Below, one piece after another: positions 11,320 through 24,447 of a DNA stretch of 64,000 nt. Each line of letters begins with the position of its first letter. Position 1 is the first letter of the stretch. Where the stretch lies: assembly GCA_032622095.1 (NCBI GenBank), contig CP136069.1:206080750-206144749 (forward strand), given 5' to 3'. Source of the DNA: Siphonodentalium dalli. Its lineage: Eukaryota > Mollusca > Scaphopoda > Gadilida > Siphonodentaliidae. Under the pieces are notes generated by a model, which saw nothing but the letters and a program-made list of their open reading frames with translations, did not search any database and was not told the DNA's origin. A program made the translations under genes and the position numbers.

Positions 11320-14300
11320 CTCTCGCCATCCATGACCCAAACGACCCCAAATAGGATTTAATTAATCATATCTTTAGAGAAGAACGTGTATGGCTTTGGT
11401 GGAATCAGTGCTAAATATATTTGTATCAACTTTGATGCAACCCCCCTCAGGCATGACTTGAATCGTGCCACTTTTGTCATATTTAAACCACGTGTTTTAG
11501 ACTCATCCATTCATTATATAATGGAGATGATTATATATATATAAGTTTGGTGTCAATCGGCAACTAAACAAATAATTATCATAGTTATTACCCCCCCCAA
11601 TCTCTCACCCAAACGGCACCAATTTCGCGTCTTTAAATCACACGTTTATATTCCTCGTATCACGGAGAAGAATAATATATCAATTTGGTCGAAACCTGCG
11701 ACAAAAATTGCCCCTCCCCTGACACAAACAACGTCACTTAAAGTTATATATAGAACACAGGCAGATATTCGCAAATATTTGATTCATTGTATCATTTGAG
11801 AAGAACGTGTATGAGTTTCATGGTAATTGGCACTAAACATATTTTTATAAGTTTTTGGTTACCCTCCCGTCCCTATTTCGAACTCAAGCGGCGCCACTTT
11901 TGACATCATTAAACCACACACTTAGACTGATTATAGAGATGAATATATATAAAATTTATGAAAATTGTCGAGAATACAAATTCGTATCAAATTTATGGCC
12001 ACCATTGCATATCTCTCACCCAAAAGGCACCAATTTGGCGCATTTAAACCAAACGATTAGATTATTCGTATCACGGAGTAGAATATGTATCAAATTTTGG
12101 TGGGAGAGGTGCTCCATTGGCTCAATTCGTGCTCTCCCGCTCAAATTTTATCCCAGTTTCCTCGGATTCCCGATTTTCGAGACCACCGCTTCAAGCGCTT
12201 CGACCCAAAAATCGAGTTTGAGGTTTCAATCACGGCAAAGACCATAGTCCGAGAGCCCATAAGGTTTTATTGTCGTCACTCTGACCAAAAGACCCACTCT
12301 GCTCATTTTGTGGCAAATTATATGTAGTTTACGGAAACCAATTTCTTGCGAGTGGGAAACGCGGCGTTTGGGAGATATTTAACATAGAATGATGCCTGGT
12401 GAGAGCGAAAAATGTTACTTAAGTGTTGGGGGAGGGTTAGTAATTTCGAGAGGTCAAAGGTCAAATATATTTTGAAACGCCATTTTTTTTAAATGTCAAA
12501 TTGGAAAGTTAGCTTAATAAATTTTATAATCATCTGTTGGAATCCGTTCTAGTATAATTTTGAACTTTACTGTATACCAGATTCGGATATGTGGAAAGAA
12601 AATTAACACAGCCGTAATTGCAACCATTCAAGATGTCAGCCAAAATGTGTGCAGAAATAGCCAAAAACAGTAAAAATTCATAAGGGTCTCTCTGATCGCC
12701 GTTATAGTCAAGATGATGTCACATGCGGTCACGTTGTCCGTTCGATATGTTATGGTAATATACAACCCTTACACATTAGCCAACAATCTGACACAAAACT
12801 CCAATATAGCGGCCAAGATGGCCGCCGAAATGTGAAAAATTGCTATTTTTCGGACATTTTACCACCTTTCGTTTGTCTCTGTTGGATAATATTGGCTCCT
12901 TGACGCGATTTTATACATTTATCGTATATAAAAATTATTGGCGAACACATGGGGATACTAATATACATTCCTTGCTGGAAATTTTTGTCCGACATCACGT
13001 TTTCCCAAATGCCGGTATAATTCGGTCAAAGCCAAAACGACGCTAATAACGCAATCGCTGTTTCGAATCATCAATGCATGTTATTGCTATCACAACAAAA
13101 CCCACGCATATATATGTGCAGGAGATACTCGAGCTAGGCTTCATCTTATACCTGAGTTGAGAAATATTTACCCAAATCCAAGATGGCGGCCAAAATGGCC
13201 ACCAGAAATAGAAAAATTGCCGAAAATCGCTGATTTGAACATCAGTGACAGCTATTGTCACGACAACTCCACCCATATTGTGAGTTGGGAAGACTGAGTC
13301 GAAGAACTGCGCTTATATTGTCTCCAAATAAAAGTCGCCCAAATCCAAAATGGCACCCACAATGGTGGACATATTTAGAAAATCACAGAAAATCTATCAT
13401 ATTCACATCATTGGGCATTATTGTCAAGACAACTCTACCCATGCTTGCAGCCGAGTTGGAAATACTGTGATAAAGTGATTATCTTGGATTTGATGAAGCA
13501 TTTTTTTCCAAATCGAAAATGGCGGCCAAAATGGCGTCCGAGATTTTGAAACAAGCTTACATTCCTTTACTTTCATACTATGTGCGCATTGTGAGAATTT
13601 GGTCGTCATCTTGAACTAGAAAGGCATATGGTCTATAAGTATACAAGCTTACAGGTCATCTCCATGTATGTATTTTTCATATCCCATGTGGATAACCACA
13701 TGTACACCTGGCGAACTTCCCAGCTAACTAGTCATTTCTCAATAGATGGCTCAACTCACAAACTTAGCGAACGTATTGGCATACGTGGACAACTTCGGCA
13801 GTGTTTCAAAGGTAGCTAGCTGTCTCGTTCCCTACAGAGACGACCATAATGTACCGACTACCCACACTTCTTGATCATGATCCTAAGCAACTTTGTAACG
13901 TCCCGCATTCGTCTCGTTAACAGAGAAGAACAATACTCGCGGTGCTAGTTTGTAGACAAGCGCCATGACAGTGGGGATGAAATGGACCACGGCATACACC
14001 CCCACATCCGGTGCATGTTTCAGATATAGAATGTCATGTGTCTGGATAATACTATCATATCCTCCCCCGAAGAGTCGGATGGGCTAAATGATGTATTTAT
14101 GGAATGAGGGTATGCGTTGTTGTTATCCTCTCTCAAGACTAGTGTCAGTATATGGGCGGTATTTTCCAAGGAACTGTGATGCATTTGTGAGAACAATTTA
14201 TAGATCGATGGGAATGGATGATGACATTGGTGAACTTGACCTTTATGGTCATATGGCTTTATAGTATATAACTTTAGAATATAGTAGTTAATATGTCTCA

Positions 14301-17000
14301 TGCAGGACAATGGCTTTGAATGGCGATGTTACCAAGAAATAAATTGGTGTATCCAACGTAGGTTAAACTTAATGCAATGTCTCAACAATCCCCTAGATGT
14401 TTTTCGAGTTAAAATTTTCACCATTGTGGTGATGGCATTGCACTTTCTTGAACTACACCGACCATCACACATCGTGAGTATGACATCAACTACCAAATGC
14501 ATCGTCCTCAAGACTACATCCCATTCTGGGTGGGGCTTATATAGTAGTAGCCAATGGTACAAGCCTGGTCTAATTGATTAAGAACGGCTTCACAACGGAT
14601 TGGAAGATACAATCTTAGCATATAAGGGAAGCAAAGCTACATGAGATCATGTCTAAATCTAAAACATACCCAAAGAAGGGGCAGTGCAGACATGGTCCAT
14701 TTCCATTCCCACTATCATGACACATGCCCACAAACTAGCACCGTGTGTATTATTATTATCTGCTTGGATAGGTACGGTGAGACGATTGCTGGACACCACC
14801 ATGACTGTGTATTGTTATTATCTGCTTGGATCTGTACGGTGAGACGATTGCTGGAAGAACAAGGACTGTTCTTATGATCACGGTCAAGAAGTGAAAGTAT
14901 ATTATGCATTATGGACTTCTACGCCTTAGCAGAAAGGTACCCGTCAAATGTTAGGCTTTCAGAAATTCTAAGCCATATACAGAAGATATCCGGCTGCGTC
15001 AGTATGTGAATATGTGAATTGATGAACCATATATTGATAAGTGACTGGATGGGTAGATCACCATTTTGTTATCCACATTAAGTTACCAAATCTCAATCTG
15101 AATACGCAGATAGAGACGTCCTTCTGAAACCTATTATACGCATCGACCGCATAACTTTCTAGTTTATCACACAATATGACGATCAGACCCCATATGTAGT
15201 GTCTGAATTATACCATAAGCTACCACGAATGAAGCTCGTCAAGAATAAGGATAAGAATTCCAATCTTTCGAGACAAACGCGTGAGCTTGACATCGGCGAC
15301 GACCTATGTTGGAACTAATAGTTGGCTTATGTACCGTTTCGTTCAATCCATACATATTGATATTATGACGAAAAGTTGAAATTTGTGTGTGATAATTTCG
15401 ACTTTCTTCAATTTCTGGCCACCAGTTTGGCAGCAATCTTGATTGCGAGAGTTGGCCAAACTCAAATAGATACTTCATATCAATTTTCCATATGAATATT
15501 TAAGTGTGTGTAGAATTCTCAAAACAATGACGCACATAGTATGAAAGTAAAGGAATGTAAGCTTGTTTTCAAATCTCGGACGCCATTTTGGCCGCCATCT
15601 TCGATTTGGAAAAAAAATCCTTCATCAAATCCAAGATAATTACTTTATCACAGTATTTCCAACTCGGCTGTAAGCATGGGTAGAGTTGTCTCGACAATAA
15701 TGCCCAATGATGTGAATATGAGAGATTTTCTGTGATTTTCTAAATATGTCCATCATTGTGGGGGCCATTTTGAATTTGGGCAACTTTTATTTGGATGAAA
15801 TATAAGCACAGTTCTTCGACTCAGTGTACCCAACTCACAATAGTAAGCAGGTGTGGAGTTGTCGTGACAATAACTGTCACTGATGTTAAAATCAGCGATA
15901 TTCGGCAATATTTCTATTTCTGGTGGCCATTTTATCCGCCATCTTGTATTTGGGTGAATATTTCTCTACTCGGGTATAAGAAGAGGAATCCTAGCTCGAG
16001 TATCTCCTGCACATATTACGCGTGAGTTTTGTTGTGATAGCAATAACATTCATTGATTCGAAACAGTCATTGCTTTATTAGCGTCGTTTTGGCTTTGACC
16101 GGATTATACCGGCATTTGGGAAAACGTGATATCGGACAAAACTTTCCAGCAAGGAATGTATATTATTAACCCCATGTGTTCGCCAATGATTCTTCTATAC
16201 GATAAATGTATAAAATCGCGTCAAAAAGCCAATATTTTCCAACAGAGACAAACGAATGGTGGTGAAATGTCCAAAAAATAGCTAATTTTCACATTTCGGC
16301 GGCCATCTTGGCCGCCATATTGGAGTTTTGTGTCGGATATTTGGTTAATTTGTAAGGGTTATATATTACCATAACGTATCGAACGGACAACATGACCGCA
16401 TGTGACATCATCTTTACTATAACGGCGATCAAAGAGACCTTATTAATTTTTACTGTTTTTGGCTATTTCGGCACACATTTTGGCTGACATCTTGAATGGT
16501 TGCAATTGCGGCTGTGTTAATTTTCTTTCCACATATCCGAATCTGGTATACAGTAAAGTTCAAAATCATACTAGAACGGATTCCAACAGATGATTATAAA
16601 ATTTCTTAAGCTAACTTTCCAATTTGACATTTAAAAATAAATGGCGTTTCAAAATATATTTGACATTTGACCTCTTGTACTCGAGGTCACTGGCTGAAAT
16701 TCTAATTATTCGCTAGATAGAATGACTTATTGCCGACAAAATGCTATATATAACGTGTTAGCAGACATTACATATGTTGCATACATTCGTAATTACTAAC
16801 CCTCCCCCAACACTTAAGTAACATTTTTCTCTCTCACCAGGGATCATTCTATGTTAAATATTTCCCAAACGCCGCGTTTCACACTCGCAAGAAATAGGTT
16901 TCCGTAAACTACATATAATTTGCCACAAAATGAGCAGAGTGGGTCTTTTGGTCAGAGTGACGACAATAAAACCTTATGGGCTCTCGGACTACCATGTTTA
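11320..17000. mobile_element. Large inverted-repeat element without recognisable genes
   Basis: The left arm, about 12241-13592, is the reverse complement of the right arm, about 15528-16998, over most of its length. Landmarks are CCGAGAGCCCATAAGG at 12249 against CCTTATGGGCTCTCGG near 16971, and TTAAGTGTTGGGGGAGGG at 12419 against CCCTCCCCCAACACTTAA near 16801. The spacer is about 1.9 kb. Left of the arms, 11320-12110 holds imperfect tandem units with phrases such as CACCCAAACGGCACC. Arms contain many AAGATGGCGGCC-type phrases. No transposase is visible; short frames in the spacer have no motif. It is probably a non-autonomous foldback or long-TIR element. Its exact ends and target duplication were not found. 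Confidence 0.75.
14745..14860 (+). repeat. Short tandem duplication inside the inverted-repeat spacer
   Basis: Two copies of a unit of about 66 bp containing TTATTATCTGCTTGGAT and ACGGTGAGACGATTGCTGG lie side by side. It is a local slippage or duplication product with no coding meaning seen. Confidence 0.7.
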
Positions 17001-17770
17001 TTGAATGTTCGACCCAAAATTTGTTGAGGAATTGTCTCCCGACCATAGCAATGGTCATAACCAAATGCGCCGGTCGCAGACCAGTTTCAAAATTTAAAAG
17101 ATAAATGGAATGTTTTCGTGTGAAGTTGGTTAGGCGTTTGGTTAGGCGTTAGACATTCAGTAGGCATTCAACCGATCGACCGCAAATTTGGCGAGGGAGT
17201 GTCTTCCACCTAGTAACCACATAACCAAATGTACGGGTCGCCGACTGTTACTAATTTCAAAATTCAGTTGACATTCGACTTAGAAAAATCAATTTTGGGG
17301 CTTTCGCGCGGAGGGTCTTGTTTTCACCCAAGTCAAACTCCGCCGGAACTATCTCTGTTCCTCATTCCTGTTACTCGGAACAATTTACGTTTTGCTAATT
17401 TCCTATTCACCGCCCGACGTTCCTGACCAATTATACACTTAGTTCTCAAAAGTAGTGTTTAAATGTTGCAATATTCATGAAGTGGGGTGGAAGTGCTTTC
17501 GACTGATGTATAACAAGTATGCTTTGATTGCGTAAAACGCGAGAAATATGAGTTTATATATCTGTTCCTCATTACTGTTACTCGTAATTGTTTTCGTTTT
17601 TTTGTGGATAATTTCTGATTCACTGCTCGACATTCTTGACCAATTATACACTTAGTTCTCAAACGTAGTGTTTAAATGTTGCAATATTCATGAAGGGGAG
17701 TGGCCGTGCTTTCGAATTATGTACAATAACTATATTTTTATTGCGTAAAACGCGAGAACATTAATAAATA
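17001..17770. repeat. Direct duplication of about 220 bp, plus unassigned flank
   Basis: A block with CTGTTCCTCATTCCTGTTAC, GACCAATTATACACTTAG and TGTTGCAATATTCATGAAG at about 17349-17545 is repeated, diverged, at about 17568-17760. Upstream, 17000-17280 contains two related phrases (ATAACCAAATG...CGGTCGC). This suggests further old duplication. No gene is supported. Confidence 0.6.
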
Positions 17771-18059
17771 TAAGCAAGTATAGTACCGTATCAATTCAGA
17801 AAGAAAAAGAATCAAACTTTGACTGCTAGTCCTATTCACAGTACTGACAGTTTGTTTTTGGTGTGTTCGTTTGTCCGAATGGAATTTAAATCCAGGTGTC
17901 GTTACAAATTTATAACAAAAATTTAAATGAAATGCAATATATATTGTTGTTAACCAAACCAATTGAACAACTTCAATTTAGGTATGAGTTGGTTCTTCTA
18001 CAGTGACCCCCATACCACTGACCACCCCTGTAACACCCTTATAAAAATAATCAAACACC

Positions 18060-18295
18060 TTGGCAAACCACAATAAATTTACCATGGTTTATCATGGTAT
18101 TTTGACCCAAATTCCTTGGTATCACCAAGGTTTACCACAGTAAACAGTGGTACATAACAACCACAACCATGGTTTATCGTGGTGCATCACGGTGCATGGT
18201 TTTGGACCTCAGGCGTGCACCATAGTTTTTGTTTGTTATGTGCCACTGTTTGCTGTGGTAAACATTGGTAATACCGCGGTTCAAAATAACGTGCA
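18060..18295. repeat. Small foldback (MITE-like) element
   Basis: Left phrases CCTTGGTATCACCAAGG, TTTACCACAGTAAACAGTGG and TACATAACAA are mirrored on the right by TTGTTATGTGCCACTGTTTG, CTGTGGTAAA and ATTGGTAATACCGCGG. The whole can fold as one imperfect hairpin. No coding sequence. The unit ends are approximate and a target duplication was not identified. Confidence 0.65.
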
Positions 18296-20052
18296 TACCC
18301 ACCCCATTTAACTGATATACAGGATTCAGCAAATAGCCTGCAGTGTATACAGCTTTATACCACAAAACTCATCAAACGTTTATTGAGTTTGCACCCAGTG
18401 TCCCGAAATTGCCCCCCCCCCCCAGTGAAACAAAGAAAATGTTATTTTGTTTCCATTCATAAACGCATACGTGACTGATCGCAGTTAAAAGTATGACACA
18501 AGCAAGGCGCAGGAGATATTCTGAGAAAACGAAAATCGTTCGCGGAAACGAAATCGAAAGTACATTAAGTCAATACAAGCTATGTTCAAAGAAAAATGTG
18601 GGCGGGACCTCATACAGCATGGGTCGGCTGCATTTGGACGTTATTTATAACGACGATAATGCAAACAAATAGCGGATTTCGTCAGACTCAGTACGCTGAT
18701 CGTTTGAGTGTGATTTTAATCAGAACTGAATAGTACATAGGTTTTGAAATCTCATTCTAAATGATGTTTATATAGTTTTCGTGTCTACCATGATTTCTGT
18801 AAGAGAAAACATGTTTATGTTCCAATGAATATTAAACTAAACTGAAAAAAAAACTGCTGATGGGCGCCACACTTTCTGCGTGGGGGTGGTGGGGGTTGGG
18901 TGGGAGTGGGGGTGGAGTGGTCTCCAGAGACGTGACGTCACCAATTATTATCTAATACGACGCAGCTGTTTTAGCTGGCCTTAAAGCATTAATGTCGTAA
19001 TCTGAAATAAACGTGTGCGTCTTTCAATCGGAATTATGCACAGATAAGTTCATTCGTAGCCGCGGTTTACATTTTATTGAGAACATAATTATAACATTAT
19101 GGACTGTCAAATAGTTACAATGGAGTGGCCTAAAATATAAATGTCGCGTGCAATGGGAAAATCTCAATCACTCTGGCTGGGCTGGGGACAATACTGGAAT
19201 CGAAATAGAAATTCTTGATGCAAGCACACGTTATTATATCGCGTTTAAATTATCATAATATTACCGAGTACATACATGAATCTGATAATCCTCAGATATC
19301 CTTCTATTTTCATGAATCGACAGGAAACACATACTTATGAACAATTCGGTCGATGGTGAAAGCTACATGATGACGTTGCTCGTCGAGTTTCGTTGAAATG
19401 GACATGATGATATTTTTATGATTGAAATGGACATGATGAAATCGGCAAGCTTCTTGGTATAGTAGACATCTCACTCGGATTGCTCACACATGCAGGTCAA
19501 TAGTTTAATGGTTAATTTCAGTGAAATACCCCCTCCAGACAACAAACAATCTTGACTTTTGAATACTTTCAGTTTGATGTTGGTAGTTTATATTCTATAA
19601 TAACTTTTTCAAAACGAATGGCGTCTAACAGTTTTTTATTTAGGTTTTAAGTCTGAGTCGGTGAGTTCGTAGTCTGTTTGCATTGTGAATTTCTGATTTC
19701 TCACATGCCTTGATGTATGATATGATTGACGTAATTTATACACGAAATGGCTATAGAACCCACTATGTCGATGAACCCTTGTGCATGTATGGAGTGTTAT
19801 ATCACAATCACACCATGATACAAGACCTAAGTTAATATTTTTGATGGGAATACGCATCTATGAAGTTATTTTTAGGATTAAAAAGACACATATATATCCT
19901 GGCTTATGCATGTATTTTAGCTGTGGTTCGTTAAGTACGCTAGTGTATGGTCATATTACGTCTTTTCGATGAAAGTCTGTTATAGAAGAGTAACAGGACG
20001 GGACGATGTCTAAAACAGCATCAATCCAACCGATATATCATTGGTCAATCCG
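18296..20052. other. Unassigned DNA with G-rich and C-rich tracts
   Basis: A run of twelve or more C lies at about 18413-18424, and a G-rich tract with repeated GGG and GGGGG blocks at about 18880-18920 could form a G-quadruplex. No reading frame has domain-like composition. Confidence 0.4.
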
Positions 20053-20520
20053 GCCATTTGATTATACTCACCATTTGATTATACTCACCATTTGATTATA
20101 ATCACCATTTGATTATATTCACCATTTGATTATACTGACCATTTGATTATAATCACCATTTGATTATATTCACCATTTGATTATACTAACCATTTGATTA
20201 TACTCACCATTTGATTATACTAATCATTCGATTATACTCACCATTTGATTATACTCATCGTTCCATTATACTTACAATTTGATTATACTCACCATTTAAT
20301 TATATTCACCATTTGATTATACTAACAATTTGATTATATTCACCTTGTGATTATACTTACCATTTGATTTTATTCACCATTTGATTATGCTAACCATTTT
20401 ATTATACTCACCATTTGATTACACTCACAATTTGATTATACTCACAATTTGATTATACTCACCATTTAATTATACTTACCATTTGATTATGCTAACCATT
20501 TGATTATACTCACCATTCCA
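20053..20520 (+). repeat. 17-bp satellite array, about 27 units
   Basis: The unit CATTTGATTATACTCAC repeats with point changes (ACTAAC, ATTCAC, CTTACC variants). The same unit reappears at 30762-30922. It is AT-rich with one invariant GATTAT core. Not coding. Confidence 0.95.
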
Positions 20521-21167
20521 CATTTGGCACAATTGTTTCTCTACCTAATTAAGAGAGTATACACATTGCCAAACATTCAGTGTTGACGTTATGCTGAATG
20601 GTGTGACCCTATATTGTTACAAATCACACACACAAAACAGCTCCCTTCTCGTGAATGTTTGTCGGGAAGAAATCAAACCACAGTCTGAGCAATTATTGAT
20701 GAATGGCGTGACCCCATCAACCAATTACGTCCATTTTAACTTTGTTGTCCAGGCCATATGTGAATGAATTTAAACTGTGTAACGACTTGACAAATATAAT
20801 GCAGACACATTTAACCTTGTTAAACCAATTGAGTATGCATTAAGTCCAGAAAATGCCAAAGACACATACCAGTATGTACCCATTGAAGATGGATTATAGC
20901 TTCCTATTACAAGTTGTACATAGTTGATAACATAATAGATATAAATCGAATGCGCCTGTCTGGAAACGCATCTATCAAAAAATATTGATTTTATTTCAAA
21001 TATTTTCTTTTATCACATGATTAGCACTATATTCGAGCGTAATAGACACGTGTAATATCGTCGCGTGCAATGACGTCACGCTGCTCTTTGGGACAAAGTT
21101 CGCTGGCTGCAGTTAATTATTGTTTTTTTCGATAAAATTTTAGCGATTATATGATCATGTGATAAAA
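20521..21167. other. Unassigned DNA
   Basis: No gene. Two phrases with GAATGG(T/C)GTGACCC near 20595 and 20702 are an old short duplication. A TGACGTCA core occurs near 21070. Confidence 0.35.
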
Positions 21168-21316
21168 AGAATCTCAAACTCGTTCTATTTTATATGTAAT
21201 TTATCACCCTCGTCCACTAAATTCTATTTGAGCCTCGGTAAAACTCGGCTCAGATCGAATTTAGTGAACTCGGTTGATAAATTCCGTATAAAATAGTAAC
21301 TCGTTTGAGATCCTCT
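21168..21316. repeat. Foldback element of about 145 bp
   Basis: AATCTCAAACTCGTTCTATT and GATAAATTCCGTATAAAATA sit in arms that pair with one another; the centre holds CGGTAAAACTCGG. ATCTCAAACTCG at the left is matched by CGTTTGAGAT at the right. This is MITE-like, with no coding content. Confidence 0.65.
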
Positions 21317-22246
21317 ATATATACTACGATGATCATGTGGGACACATATTCGTCACTACAGACCGTTCAGACGATATCAGATAGCCAGCCCGATTATTAT
21401 AGTTCTCCCAATGTTATACGCCCCGGACGTCAAATGTCCCATATTGATAGTATTTGTATTATTCCACAGTTATAAGTGATAATGACTCTAATTAAAATTT
21501 ATTTATGACAAATTACACAATATAATGTTTATTGACTGTTAACAGTAACCACTATTGGTCGTTAGATAAACGATCACAATGTATATATCAGAACATATTC
21601 AAAATAAAATCAATATTTATCTTTAGAAGCGTTTCCCGGCAGGGTCGTCGATTTGTATGTAAAATTATTCCCTGACCATACGATTTCCAGAAAGGTTGTT
21701 CTTGTCGCTCAGGGTTACGTGGTCACAGTCATGCAGGCTTTCGCGAAGCGAAGCATTAACTGAGTCTACATCGGATGTCCGGCGATCGAGACTCACAAGT
21801 TGCTTATTGACATCGTGTGGGGGGTTTGATAGTTGACATTGATATAGAGTTATCCGATTTATGAATGATGTGGCAGATGTTTCCATTGTTTATTTTAACG
21901 TTTCTTCTTGTTGGAGTTTCGAGTGACGTTATTGCTGGAAAAGAGATATAATAGTTATTGGAAGCGATATAGCATCTTTAAACAGTTACAAACGGCAATA
22001 TTGTTGTTGCACAGTGATGTTCAGAGTGAAGTTTTCAAACCTATAATGATAATGCCCCTCAAACTCTTTCTGAGATTTGTGATGGGAAAGCTTTACGTGA
22101 ACATGCAGTGCCGGCAGTACAAATATAATTATATATTATTTAATTTCAAATTGTAAATCCACTGTGTTTTCGGTGTACATGTAAACACCCACTGATTTAT
22201 TCGCCTCTAATTTTACTGGGTCATTAATTTAATTACACATAAGTAT

Positions 22247-22484
22247 ATGCCATGAATCTCTACTATGGCTAACGCCCGTAGAAATCATATATTCCACTAG
22301 TTTTGACAGGGAACCTCATAGTGAAGTACATTATTAAGGAACACATAATAACTAAGAAATATTTTATCCGCATCATTGTTCGACTTTATAAGAGTCCCTG
22401 TCAAAACTTCAAAAAGTTCCAAGGTTTTGTAATGGTGGAATATGATCTCTATGGGCGTTAGCCAGTGTAGAGATTGATGGCATG
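22247..22484. repeat. MITE with about 35-bp terminal inverted repeats
   Basis: The left terminus AATCTCTACTATGGCTAACG (from 22255) pairs with the right terminus CGTTAGCCAGTGTAGAGATT (to 22475). A second inner pair is TTTTGACAGGGA against TCCCTGTCAAAA. Pairing extends a few bases outward (ATGCCAT). No open frame inside. The DNA transposon superfamily cannot be named. Confidence 0.7.
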
Positions 22485-22544
22485 ATGTACTATATGAGCA
22501 GAGCCGGGTTGAAATGCAACTGTGTGGAGCGTCACACTCGTCTT

Positions 22545-24107
22545 CGAGCTTTGCATGATTTTATTAACGGTTTGTATTTTGAATTGGTAATGATTGCGAC
22601 ACAGACTGCAGACCTCCCTCTTAACGGTTTGTATTGTCAAGAGGTAACGTTTGATTTTATTAAGTGTTTGTATTTTGAATTGGTGACGTTTGATTTTATT
22701 AACGGTTTGTATTTTAAATTGGTAACGTTAGCAACATAGACTATAGACCTTCCTCTTACCGGTTTGTATTGTGAATTGGTAACGTTAGCGACACCGACTG
22801 TAGACCTCCCTCCTAACGGTTTGTATTTTGAATTGGTAACGTTAGCGACAATAACTGTAGACATCCCTCTTAACGGTTTGTATTGTGAAGAGGTAACGTT
22901 TGATTTTATTAAGGGTTTGTATTTTGAATTGGTGACGTTTGATTTTATTAACGGTTTGTATTTTGAGTTGGTAACGATTGCGATACAGACTGTAGACCTC
23001 CCTCTTAACGGTTTGTATTGTGAATTGGAAACGTTTGATTTTATTAAGTGTTTGTATTTTGAATTGGTGACGTTAGCGACAATAACTGTAGACCTCCCTC
23101 TTAACGGTTTGTATTTTGAATTGGTAACGATTGCGACACATACTGTAGACCTCCCTCTCAACGGATTGTATTGTGAAGAGGTAACGTGTAACGATAACGA
23201 CACAGACTATAGACCTCCCTCTTAACGGTTTGTATTTTGAATTGGTATCGATTGCGACACCGACTGTAGACCTCCCTCCTAACGGTTTGGATTGTGAATT
23301 GGTAACGAGTGCGACACAGACTGTAGACCTCCCTCTTAATGGTTTATATTGTGAATTGGTAACGTTTGATTTTAATAGAGGTTTGTATTTTGAATTTGTA
23401 ATGATTGCGACATAGACTGTAGACATCCCTCTTAACGGTTTGTATTTTGAATTGGAAACGTTTGCGACAGACTGTAGACATACCTCTTAACGTTTGTATT
23501 TTGAATTGGTAACGGTTTGAATTTTAAATTGGTAACGTTGGCGACACACGATTTTATTAACGGTTTGTACTGTGAATTGGTAACGTTTGATTGTATTAAC
23601 GGTTTGTATTGTGAATTGGTAACGATTGCGACACAGACTGTAGACCTCCATCTAAACGGTTTGTATTTTTAATTGGTAACGTTTGATTTTATAAACGGTT
23701 TGTATATTGAATTGGTAACGTTGGCGACACAGACTGTAGACCAGACTTTACATGATTTTATTAAAGGTTTGTAATTTGAATTGGTAACGTTGGCGACACA
23801 GACAGTAGACATCCTATTAACGGTTTGTATTTTTGAATTGGTATCGTTGGCTTTGCATGATTTTATTAACGGTTTGTATTTTGAATTGGTAACAGTTGAT
23901 TTTATTAACGGTTTGCATTTTTAATTGATGACGTTTTTTTTTATTAACGGTTTGTATTTTGACTTGGTAACGTTTGCGACACAGACTGCAGACCAGGCCT
24001 TTTGAATTGGTAACGTTAGACCTCCCAATTATAAATTGATAACGATTGATTTTATTAACGGTTAGTATTTTGAATTGGTAACGTTGGCGACACAGACTGC
24101 AGACCAG
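22545..24107 (+). repeat. Compound satellite built of 39-bp and 57-bp units
   Basis: Both unit types start with AACGGTTTGTATTTTGAATT and GGTAACG. The short type ends TTTGATTTTATT (39 bp). The long type ends with GCGACACAGACTGTAGACCT and CCCTCTT (57 bp). Both lengths are multiples of three, so long open frames appear on both strands (188 codons minus, 153 codons plus). Later units carry indels and stops, so the frames are best read as a by-product of unit length rather than a gene. Confidence 0.9.
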
Positions 24108-24447
24108 GCCTTGAAATAGTGTATCTTGTCATTTGCAGAATGAGGTTCCCAGAGGGTGAATTGAGTGACGCTATCCTGCCTTACTCTCTGGTAACCTCAT
24201 TTTGCTTAGGCCTCAAACTGTTATGGGAGACCTAGGACCAAATTTAAGTTCTCCAGTTGAAGTTGGTGATGTTCACCCTTTAGTCATATCGAGTATGCCT
24301 TTTTTTCTTCTGCAAATTATGGGATATAGAAACTTCACAGAAAGAGGGTGACTTTTGTGATACTAGCCCATTGTGTGGAATAGCGTCACTAAATTCACCA
24401 TCTGGGGAACTGATTATGAATAATGACAGACACACTATTTCAAGGCT
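24108..24447. repeat. MITE with about 70-bp imperfect terminal inverted repeats
   Basis: The left end GCCTTGAAATAGTGTATCTT and onward (GAGGTTCCCAGAGGGTGAAT, GAGTGACGCTAT) is mirrored at the right by ATAGCGTCAC, ATTCACCATCTGGGGAAC and ACACTATTTCAAGGC. The centre is non-coding. It abuts the last unit of the 39/57-bp satellite. Termini and target duplication are uncertain by a few bases. Confidence 0.75.

Noticed and set aside
14020-14310. 96-codon minus frame in the giant element's spacer, faintly like one at 42178-42495
   Set aside because: Resemblance is what the DNA similarity of the two spacers predicts; phase and stops are not conserved.
22637-23203. 188-codon minus-strand repetitive protein
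   Set aside because: Explained by satellite unit lengths divisible by three; the opposite strand is equally open and later units are broken.
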